NCBI GenBank assembly: GCA_951812725.1
Contig: OX638330.1
Location: forward strand, 2,852,001 to 2,916,000
Direction: 5' to 3'
DNA length: 64,000 nucleotides
Source of the DNA: an uncultured Caldilineaceae bacterium
GTDB lineage: Bacteria > Chloroflexota > Anaerolineae > Caldilineales > Caldilineaceae
Of this stretch, positions 57,797-64,000 are shown one piece after another. Positions within the stretch are counted from its first letter, which is position 1. Every line of letters starts with the position of its first letter. A model generated the notes under the pieces. That model saw nothing but the letters and a program-made list of their open reading frames with translations, had not been told where the DNA came from and did no database searches. The position numbers and the translations under genes were made by a program.

Positions 57797-59281
57797 ATGG
57801 ACAGTTCATACCTCTGGCAACTGACCGCCAGCGGCCTTGCTTTCCTTCTGCCGGCTGGATTGATGCTGGTTGCTGCATCGGGCATGAGAGCCGAGCGGGC
57901 GTGGGATGCAGCGCTGGGAGGGCTGGCAGCGTTCTGTCTGGCCGGGATAGGGTACTGGGCGGTTGGCTTTGCGTTTCAGTTTGGCAGCGTCGGTTTCCTC
58001 TATATGGATCATCCGGAGCTTTCCGGCCTGATGCGCGGGTGGAGCCCTCTACCCGAAGGTTGGGGAGTTGGCTGGGTTACTGTGGGCCTGGAAGGCTGGT
58101 TCCTCGGCGGCGCGGCGGCGACTCCCACGGCGCTGGGCCTCTTTCTAGCGCACGTACCGTGGTCCATGGCTGCGGCGTTGTTACCCATTCTGGCATTGAG
58201 AGGACGCGCTCCTGCGCTGGCGACCTTGATCGTGGCGCTGGTTGTCGGCGGATTTGTCTATCCGCTGGCCGGCAACTGGGTACAGGGGGGTGGCTGGCTG
58301 TCGGCATTGGGGCGAAATATCGGTCTGGGACACGGGATGGTAGATTTCGGCGGAGGTGGCACTGTCTTCCTGGTTTCAGCTTCCGCATCTCTGGCCGCTT
58401 TGCTGGTGTGGCCGCCGCGCCGAAACGGGGGGGCCACGGCTGCCGACTCCGAGTTGCCTAGCGTGCACTTGCCATTGCTGGCGGTCGTGGGCGCTTTACT
58501 TGTCATGGCTGGCGTGCTTGCTTGGGTATGGGCAAGCCCTGTTCAGCAGCCGGGGACCAATTCCTTCACCGCGATGCGAACGGCGGTTAACGGTCTGCTC
58601 TACGCAGTAGGCGGCGTGACAGTTCCGCTGCTTTATACGTGGTTCGTGACAGGCACAAGCGATCCTGGGATGAGTGTTCGAGGTCTGGTAGCGGGCGTAA
58701 TTGCCGGATTGGCGGCGGGCCCGTTTCCCGGACACGTTGGCGCGCTCCTGATCGGCCTGCTGGCCGGGGCCAGTGTTCCGTATGTGACTTTTGCGTTGCG
58801 GAGGATGTTTCGCCTCGAAGACGGAGCAGGGATATTTGCTACGGCGGGACTGCCGGCTGCGATAGGGTTGCTGTTTGTGGGCATCTTTGCTGACGGTGCA
58901 GCCGGGGCAGGCTGGCAGCAGATCGGGGTTGAAAGTTATCTGGGAGTCACAGGGCAAGGGGTTACCGGACTACTGGCGGCTTCGGGCTTCCGGGCCGATT
59001 TTCCGGGACAGATTCAGGCGCAAATTATTGGCATAGTGGGGTTGAGCCTCTGGGGATTTATCAGCGGCAGCCTCATCTGTGGACCGCTGGGCCTTTTCTT
59101 CTATAGCTTTGGCAGGGCTGTGCAGAGCGACGATTTCGCGGCCCAACAAGAACCACTCCGGAACAACCAGCGGCGCTGGACTGACGGCACAAGAGAACAG
59201 CGACCGGAAGTCCCGTTTTCTCAGGAAATGGCAACGCCATCGGCGGCAGAACTACCGGCCGAGGAACCCCGATTCCAGTGA
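57797..59281 (+). CDS. Ammonium-transporter-fold membrane protein lacking the twin histidines
   Basis: 494 residues with 10 to 11 membrane spans that follow the Amt/Mep/Rh plan. The span pattern VYPLAGNWVQGGGWLSALG, then HGMVDFGGGGTVFLV (AmtB GALDFAGGTVVHI), GPFPGHVGALLIGLLAG (AmtB GYIGVGGALIIGVVAG) and LEDGAGIFATAGLPAAIGLLFVGIFA (AmtB DDPCDVFGVHGVCGIVGCIMTGIFA) can be aligned by eye. At both twin-His positions the residue is changed (Leu for His168, Ala for His318), so standard ammonium conduction is doubtful. Weakly conserved C-terminal 50 residues. It stands alone between mltG and thpR. Confidence 0.72.
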   Translation: MDSSYLWQLTASGLAFLLPAGLMLVAASGMRAERAWDAALGGLAAFCLAGIGYWAVGFAFQFGSVGFLYMDHPELSGLMRGWSPLPEGWGVGWVTVGLEGWFLGGAAATPTALGLFLAHVPWSMAAALLPILALRGRAPALATLIVALVVGGFVYPLAGNWVQGGGWLSALGRNIGLGHGMVDFGGGGTVFLVSASASLAALLVWPPRRNGGATAADSELPSVHLPLLAVVGALLVMAGVLAWVWASPVQQPGTNSFTAMRTAVNGLLYAVGGVTVPLLYTWFVTGTSDPGMSVRGLVAGVIAGLAAGPFPGHVGALLIGLLAGASVPYVTFALRRMFRLEDGAGIFATAGLPAAIGLLFVGIFADGAAGAGWQQIGVESYLGVTGQGVTGLLAASGFRADFPGQIQAQIIGIVGLSLWGFISGSLICGPLGLFFYSFGRAVQSDDFAAQQEPLRNNQRRWTDGTREQRPEVPFSQEMATPSAAELPAEEPRFQ

Positions 59282-59286
59282 GTCGG

Positions 59287-59892
59287 TCACGCCTCCTCCG
59301 CTAACGAGCTGGTTGCCAGATTGAAGTACGCGGCGCCTCCACTGCCCAGAACGCTGCGGATGAGATGTAGTTCGTTTACCCTCCATTCGATCCAACTCTG
59401 GTGTAATTCTTGTGCCGCTGCGCGGCGCAGCTGTTCAGATGCGGCGCGCAGATCGGACCGCTGTGCGTTGCGGGCGGCACGGGCGAAGGTAATGTGAGGC
59501 GAGAAGCGCTTTCGCTCCGGGGCGAACCCAACCTGCCGAGCGAGCAGTTCGACCTCTGATTGCACTGCGTGCAGGGCTTCAGACTCGCCACCGATCCCCA
59601 ACCACAGCACTCGCAGATTTTTCCACGAATTGAAACATCCGAGCCGGGAAGGCGCCAGCGAGAATGGCCCGTGCCTTGCCGCAATTTCTGCCAGCCCCTC
59701 TTCCAGCTGCTGGCGCTGGTTCGCGTCTGTCTCACCCAGGAATCGCAAGGTCAGGTGCAGCTTGTCTGGATTGGTCCAGCGAAGTACAGAAGGCAAGGCA
59801 CGCAGCGCCGGGAGCTCCTGCAGGCGGTTCTGTTCGATCCGCAACTGTTTCTTCAATGCGGGGGGGATTTCAATCGCAATAAATGTACGCAT
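59287..59892 (-). CDS. thpR: RNA 2',3'-cyclic phosphodiesterase / 2'-5' RNA ligase
   Basis: 201 residues, 2H phosphoesterase family. The two HxTx catalytic motifs are HLTL (46-49) and HITF (133-136), in matching positions of the two lobes. MRTFIAIEIPPALK at the start and VLWLGIGG near 95 are usual for ThpR. The frame opens earlier (TTG at 59928), but ATG 59892 gives the family N-terminus. Five bases from the convergent Amt-like gene's 3' end. Confidence 0.92.
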   Translation of the reverse strand: MRTFIAIEIPPALKKQLRIEQNRLQELPALRALPSVLRWTNPDKLHLTLRFLGETDANQRQQLEEGLAEIAARHGPFSLAPSRLGCFNSWKNLRVLWLGIGGESEALHAVQSEVELLARQVGFAPERKRFSPHITFARAARNAQRSDLRAASEQLRRAAAQELHQSWIEWRVNELHLIRSVLGSGGAAYFNLATSSLAEEA

Positions 59893-59936
59893 TTCAGGAA
59901 GTTTGCGCTCGGCATCAGGGTAACACAAGAGATCGG

Positions 59937-60641
59937 TTAGCGAAGTAAGGCATGCAGATCTGCCGTCAACTCTTCCGCGGTCACATCTGTATTGAATAAA
60001 GCCCGCCAGTTCCCAGCGCGGTCGATGAGATAAACGCCTGAAGTGTGATCCAGCAGGTAGTAGTCGTCGGCAAGGCTCTGACCCTCGGCGGGGTCTGAAT
60101 ATATGCCGTAGGCCGGTTTGAGGGCATCCAGCTCGCTTTCGGTAACATGCACTCCGAGAAACCGGGAGTCAAAGGCATGGACGTAGGGCTGCAGACGGGC
60201 AAGGTTGTCCCGCTTTGGGTCCAGTGAGACGAAGACAACTTTTAGATCTGCGGCAAGGGCGGGAGCCTCGTTGTCCAACGCGCGTTGGGCCGCTGCCAGC
60301 TCCATCATAGTTAGTGGACAGGTATCGGGGCAGAAGGTATAGCCGAAGAACAGAAGAACCGGGTCGCCTTTCAGGTCAGCGAGGTTGAAGGATGACCCGT
60401 CATAGTTTTGGCCGCGAAGCGGCGCAGCCGGCTCGACTTCATCGAATACTGTGCCTACATATTCGTGCCGGCCACATGCCGCGATGAGAAACAGCAGCAG
60501 GCAGATGAAACATGCTCGCGCCTGACACGGCAACTGCCTCCGATTTCGGTTTAATTTGACGAGTCGCGGCTCAATTTCCAGTTGCCGGCAGGTAGTCGTT
60601 GGCGCGGCGACCCGCTTGTTACGCCTCTTTGGCCTTTTCAT
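59937..60641 (-). CDS. SCO1/SenC family copper chaperone lipoprotein
   Basis: Delivers copper to the CuA site of cytochrome c oxidase or acts as thiol-disulfide protein. 234 residues: a basic N-terminus of unusual length (about 40), a hydrophobic segment ending in lipobox FLIAAC (Cys 56), then a thioredoxin-like domain with the copper ligands C104-PDT-C108 in YTFCPDTCP and the His in LLDHTSGVYLID. Ends 44 bp before thpR. Together with CtaG this supports an aerobic terminal oxidase. Confidence 0.92.
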   Translation of the reverse strand: MKRPKRRNKRVAAPTTTCRQLEIEPRLVKLNRNRRQLPCQARACFICLLLFLIAACGRHEYVGTVFDEVEPAAPLRGQNYDGSSFNLADLKGDPVLLFFGYTFCPDTCPLTMMELAAAQRALDNEAPALAADLKVVFVSLDPKRDNLARLQPYVHAFDSRFLGVHVTESELDALKPAYGIYSDPAEGQSLADDYYLLDHTSGVYLIDRAGNWRALFNTDVTAEELTADLHALLR

Positions 60642-61066
60642 TCCCGTGCTGAACTCATGGTAGGGCCTGATACTGTGCCTATTGGACCTCGTGTACGCCG
60701 GTTCGACAGTTTCTCCAATTCACCGAAGGCCTGAATGCCAAATTTCGGTCCTGCCAATTCTATCACAGCCTTTTTTTTGAAGGTCAATCCGTGACATCGC
60801 CTCTTGTTCATAGTGTCTCGCGCACGGGCAATCCTGTTTCAGTTTCCTGTAGTGGAAGGGACGGCTTCCCGGCCGAACATTGGCGGTGTTAGCGGCGCCT
60901 GGTGTTTTTGTTTCGGCGGAACATTCCAAGTTCCGCAGGGATTACGCATGCTGAATATCCCGCGAAAATTGACGTATGCCAGCGCCCGTGCTAATGTTCT
61001 CTGCTGGTGCAGATTGGATTTGAATTTTCGTGCTTTGAGAATGAAACGACTTTGGAGCGGACACCG
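60642..61066. other. Leader region between SCO1 gene and glyA
   Basis: 425 bases without a recognisable gene; a T-run at about 60771-60778 and a GGAACATTCCAAGTTCC element at 60919-60935 are noted. I looked for a riboswitch upstream of glyA and could not identify one. The GGAG site of glyA lies at about 61054-61057. Confidence 0.4.
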
Positions 61067-62383
61067 ATGACCGTAAATTCTTCAAAATCGCAGGCGGCTG
61101 GCACGGCTCTTCCCGCCTGGACAGAACAACCTGATCCGCGGCAGTTGCTGCGGGACGGGGATCCCGAAATATACAGTGCGATAGAGTTGGAGCGACAGCG
61201 GCAGACGTACGGTATCGAACTGATCGCCAGCGAAAACTACGTTTTTCCCGAGGTGTTGGCGGCAGCCGGCAGTGTTCTGACTAACAAGTATGCCGAGGGA
61301 TATCCGGGACGGCGCTACTACGGCGGCTGCCAGTACGTTGATATTGCCGAAAAGATCGCCATTGAACGGGTGTTAGGACTTTTCGGAGCCGAGCATGCCA
61401 ACGTACAGCCCCATTCCGGCGCCCAGGCCAACGCAGCGGTCTACATGGCCCTACTAAAGCCGGGCGACACGGTACTGGCGATGAAGCTGGATCACGGAGG
61501 CCATTTGAGCCATGGATTCCATCTGAACAGCTCCGGCCACTACTATAACTTTATCCACTACGGGCTCGATCCCCAGACCGAGCAACTCGATTATGATGTC
61601 ATCCGGAAGATGGCAAGCGAACACCGGCCAAAGCTACTCCTGGTGGGGGCCAGCGCCTACCCGCGCCATTTCGACTATCCCAAACTGCGGGAGATTGCAG
61701 ACGAAGCAGGGTGCCTCTTGATGATGGACATGGCCCATGTAGCCGGCCTCATCGCGGCGGGATTGCACCCGGATCCTGTTCCCTATTGTGACGTTGTGAC
61801 AACCACGACTCACAAGACGCTACGGGGACCGCGCGGCGGCTTGATACTCTGCCGAAAAGAGCATGCCAGATCAATCGACCGAGCGGTCTTTCCAGGAATT
61901 CAAGGCGGTCCGCTCATGCATATTATTGCAGCGAAAGCGGTCGGTTTCAAGCTGGCGATGGAGGAGGAGTTCAAGACGTATCAGAAGCAGATCCTGGACA
62001 ACGCGCAGGTGCTGAGCGACACTCTGCAGCGAGAAGGCCTTCGAAGTGTGTCAGGGGGCACAGATAATCACCTACTGTTGATCGATTTGAACAGTCTTGG
62101 AGAGGAAGAAATCAACGGCAAGTTGGTGGAGCTGGCCCTGGACAATGCTTCCATCCACAGTAACAAGAACATGATTCCTTTTGACAAGCGCAAGGCAATG
62201 GTGACCAGCGGCATCCGGCTGGGCACTCCGGCGGCTACAACCAGGGGGATGAAGCAACCTGAGTTTGAGCAGATTGGCCGTTGGATTGCGTCGATTGCGC
62301 ACAGTCCCAAAGATACTGCTCTGCAGGAAACGGTACGGGACGAAGTCTTAGAAATGGTGCAGTCTTTTCCGGCACCTGCTTAG
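61067..62383 (+). CDS. glyA: Serine hydroxymethyltransferase
   Basis: PLP-dependent interconversion of serine and glycine with one-carbon transfer to tetrahydrofolate, which in turn feeds the folate cofactor of TrmFO. 438 residues: [37 protein letters not shown] at 51-87, [14 protein letters not shown] at 116-129, [15 protein letters not shown] with the PLP Asp, and [14 protein letters not shown] with the Schiff-base Lys 250. The frame extends upstream to 61007, but ATG 61067 has GGAG nine bases before it. Confidence 0.96.
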   Translation: MTVNSSKSQAAGTALPAWTEQPDPRQLLRDGDPEIYSAIELERQRQTYGIELIASENYVFPEVLAAAGSVLTNKYAEGYPGRRYYGGCQYVDIAEKIAIERVLGLFGAEHANVQPHSGAQANAAVYMALLKPGDTVLAMKLDHGGHLSHGFHLNSSGHYYNFIHYGLDPQTEQLDYDVIRKMASEHRPKLLLVGASAYPRHFDYPKLREIADEAGCLLMMDMAHVAGLIAAGLHPDPVPYCDVVTTTTHKTLRGPRGGLILCRKEHARSIDRAVFPGIQGGPLMHIIAAKAVGFKLAMEEEFKTYQKQILDNAQVLSDTLQREGLRSVSGGTDNHLLLIDLNSLGEEEINGKLVELALDNASIHSNKNMIPFDKRKAMVTSGIRLGTPAATTRGMKQPEFEQIGRWIASIAHSPKDTALQETVRDEVLEMVQSFPAPA

Positions 62384-62404
62384 TACAGCAAGGGGAAGGC
62401 GTCC

Positions 62405-63835
62405 GTGGCGACAAGGGTGAGAACCCATTTCATTTGCGGTGAGTGCGGCAGCGCGCAGATGAAATGGATGGGAAGATGCCCGGAGTGCGGCGAGTGGAAC
62501 ACTCTTGAAGAACGGAGGGTCCAGGAGGGCGCTGCCAGTTTGGGCGCTGGCAACGCGGCGGCCGAGACCGTGCCGGAGCCTGTCGCTCTGCCAGAAATCC
62601 CCGATGAGCCCTCGCGGCGCATCGTTCTTGAAAATCCTGAATTTAATCGCGTCCTTGGGGGCGGGATCGTGCCCGGGTCCGGCATACTGGTGGGCGGCGA
62701 TCCAGGCATCGGCAAGAGTACACTTCTCATTCAGACGGCTGCGGAAGTGGCGCGCAACGTTGGAGAGGTGCTGTACATCAGCGGTGAGGAGAGTGCCTAT
62801 CAGATTGGACGGCGGGCTACGCGTCTGGGGTTGGACGAAGAACGTCTGCTCATTCTTGCCGATACTATTCTGGAACAGATCCTCGAACAGATCGGCAAGG
62901 TGAAACCCTCGCTGGTTATTGTCGATTCGGTGCAGGCGATTCATAGCAATGCCAGCGCGAGTGCGGCGGGATCGGTATCCCAAGTGAGAGATTGCGCGGC
63001 CCATCTGCTGCGGTTGGCCCGGCAACTGAACATTCCCGTGTTTCTGGTTGGGCATGTGACCAAAGAGGGTGCAATTGCAGGACCGCGCGTGCTTGAGCAT
63101 ATGGTGGATGCCGTGCTGCAGCTGGAAGGGGAGCGGTTCCACGCCTACCGTTTGTTGCACTCTGTCAAGAACCGCTTCGGCAGCACAAATGAAGTGGGTG
63201 TCTTTGAAATGACGGAACGCGGCATGGCGCCAGTTGCCAACCCCTCCGAGTTGTTTTTGGCGGAACGGCTCCCTAACGCGGCCGGCAGCGCGATAGCGGT
63301 GCCGATGGAAGGCAGCCGGCCTCTATTGGTCGAGGTTCAGGCCCTGGCCAGCCCGACTTCTTTCAGCCAGCCCCGGCGCACAGGCAATGGCGTGGACTTC
63401 AACCGTCTGCTGCTGGTGACGGCTGTATTGAGCAAAAGACTGGGCCTCAATCTGAGCGCCCAGGACATTTTTGTCAATGTGATTGGCGGGTTGCGTATCG
63501 GTGAACCGGCTGCAGACCTGGCGATCGCAGCGGCCGTCACAAGCAGCTACCGCAGCGTGCCGATTGCTGCGGAGGCAGCGCTCATGGGGGAAGTCGGCTT
63601 GAGCGGAGAGCTGCGCAGCGTCAGTCATTTGACTCTGAGGCTGCGTGAAGCCGCCAAACTGGGCTTCACACGCGCGATTGTGCCGCGTCATGCGCTGCGA
63701 CGCAGACAGTCTCAGCAGGGCCAGATTTCGAGGGCAGACGGCGCCGGAGCAGGCCCATCCGACTTTCCCTCGGAAATGGAAATAATCGGCGCGCGCACTG
63801 TAGCCGAAGCCTTGGACGCGGCGCTGGTAAAGTAA
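62405..63835 (+). CDS. radA: DNA repair protein RadA
   Basis: RecA-like ATPase that promotes branch migration in recombination. 476 residues in canonical order: C4 zinc finger (Cys 11, 14, 25, 28), Walker A GGDPGIGKS at 97-105, Walker B LVIVDSVQAI, the family motif KNRFGSTNE near 256-264, and a C-terminal Lon-like domain with LSVNVIGGLRI-like DIFVNVIGGLRIGEPAADLAIA and GEVGLSGELRSV. GTG start at 62405, 21 bp after glyA and preceded by AAGGGGAAGG. Slightly longer than usual because of a C-terminal insertion (residues about 435-455). Confidence 0.96.
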   Translation: MATRVRTHFICGECGSAQMKWMGRCPECGEWNTLEERRVQEGAASLGAGNAAAETVPEPVALPEIPDEPSRRIVLENPEFNRVLGGGIVPGSGILVGGDPGIGKSTLLIQTAAEVARNVGEVLYISGEESAYQIGRRATRLGLDEERLLILADTILEQILEQIGKVKPSLVIVDSVQAIHSNASASAAGSVSQVRDCAAHLLRLARQLNIPVFLVGHVTKEGAIAGPRVLEHMVDAVLQLEGERFHAYRLLHSVKNRFGSTNEVGVFEMTERGMAPVANPSELFLAERLPNAAGSAIAVPMEGSRPLLVEVQALASPTSFSQPRRTGNGVDFNRLLLVTAVLSKRLGLNLSAQDIFVNVIGGLRIGEPAADLAIAAAVTSSYRSVPIAAEAALMGEVGLSGELRSVSHLTLRLREAAKLGFTRAIVPRHALRRRQSQQGQISRADGAGAGPSDFPSEMEIIGARTVAEALDAALVK

Positions 63836-63859
63836 AACGCCATCTAATGGAGTAATCTG

Positions 63860-64000
63860 ATGTCCAAATTGACGGAAGTTGATCCCTATCAGGAGTTTTT
63901 ACGGGAGTTGTTTCACAGCGACGACGAAGAGCTGTCGCGATTGCAAGCCGAGGCGAAATCTGAGGGACTGCCAAGCATAAGCATTGGTCCTGAGCAGGGA
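63860..64000 (+). CDS. Probable SAM-dependent O-methyltransferase, N-terminal part (partial)
   Basis: Only the first 47 residues are visible: MSKLTEVDPYQEFLRELF, then LSRLQAEAKSEGLPSISIGPEQG. The last segment resembles the region just before motif I in class-I O-methyltransferases of the caffeoyl-CoA type (COG4122). ATG at 63860 with GGAG seven bases upstream, 24 bp after radA. The gene continues past the right edge, so the assignment is tentative. Confidence 0.5.
   Translation, partial: MSKLTEVDPYQEFLRELFHSDDEELSRLQAEAKSEGLPSISIGPEQG

Noticed and set aside
60642..61066. Possible riboswitch upstream of glyA
   Set aside because: I could not place the conserved core of a tetrahydrofolate, glycine or SAM riboswitch; the GGAACATTCCAAGTTCC element alone is not enough.

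Overview
The window reads as a continuous piece of a bacterial chromosome, most likely from the Chloroflexota (Anaerolineae/Caldilinea-like). This is an inference from gene content: a SUF cluster with SufR, TrmFO instead of a GidA-only system, a methylmalonyl-CoA mutase without its own B12 domain, Tat, CtaG and SCO1 respiratory assembly factors, many D/E-rich lipoproteins, and no LPS genes. I found no rRNA, tRNA, CRISPR array, prophage or transposase.

Layout. 1-4959 (minus) is a BMP-type nucleoside/sugar ABC importer: lipoprotein, two permeases and a dual ATPase cut by the left edge. 5694-6047 is rsfS with a probable CTG start. 6108-7124 is an unusual NDP-kinase-like protein. 7325-15422 (minus) runs dnaX-ybaB-recR, then methylmalonyl-CoA mutase, thioesterase, an AAA ATPase/DUF4276 pair that looks like a defence module, methylmalonyl-CoA epimerase and a TPR protein. 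15561-17150 is an unrecognised helical-repeat protein. 18090-24465 is an accessory island: two paralogous FRG-domain/TPR proteins, then a membrane-anchored coiled-coil protein overlapping a TPR protein. 24709-31321 (minus) is the suf operon (sufR-C-B-D, rhodanese, sufU-like, Rieske, sufT), with no cysteine desulfurase.

31322-32735 is a regulatory and repeat region with four tandem 215-bp units. 32736-38127 (plus) is a housekeeping run: DUF177, rpmF, fabD, fabG, nusB, tatA, tatC. Then come a nucleotidyltransferase, a PAP2 phosphatase, an M6-like lipoprotein peptidase, ctaG and an Atl-like protein. 43905-49454 (minus) is a dolichol-phosphate-mannose-synthase-like glycosyltransferase followed by a 1530-residue YfhO/flippase fusion, pointing to lipid-linked glycan assembly. 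49782-64000 holds an SH3 lipoprotein, trmFO, a pyrimidine-nucleoside phosphorylase, a GT4 glycosyltransferase, a binding lipoprotein, mltG, an Amt-like protein without the twin histidines, thpR, SCO1, glyA, radA and the start of an O-methyltransferase.

The most unusual features are: (i) a dispersed extragenic repeat, seven copies, whose core has terminal inverted repeats and a stem kept by compensating changes; (ii) the paired FRG-TPR proteins with a conserved Gly-rich C-terminus; (iii) the AAA/DUF4276 pair embedded in a metabolic operon; (iv) a suf operon with a CysA2-like rhodanese where sufS would be expected, led by a strong promoter overlapping a candidate SufR operator.
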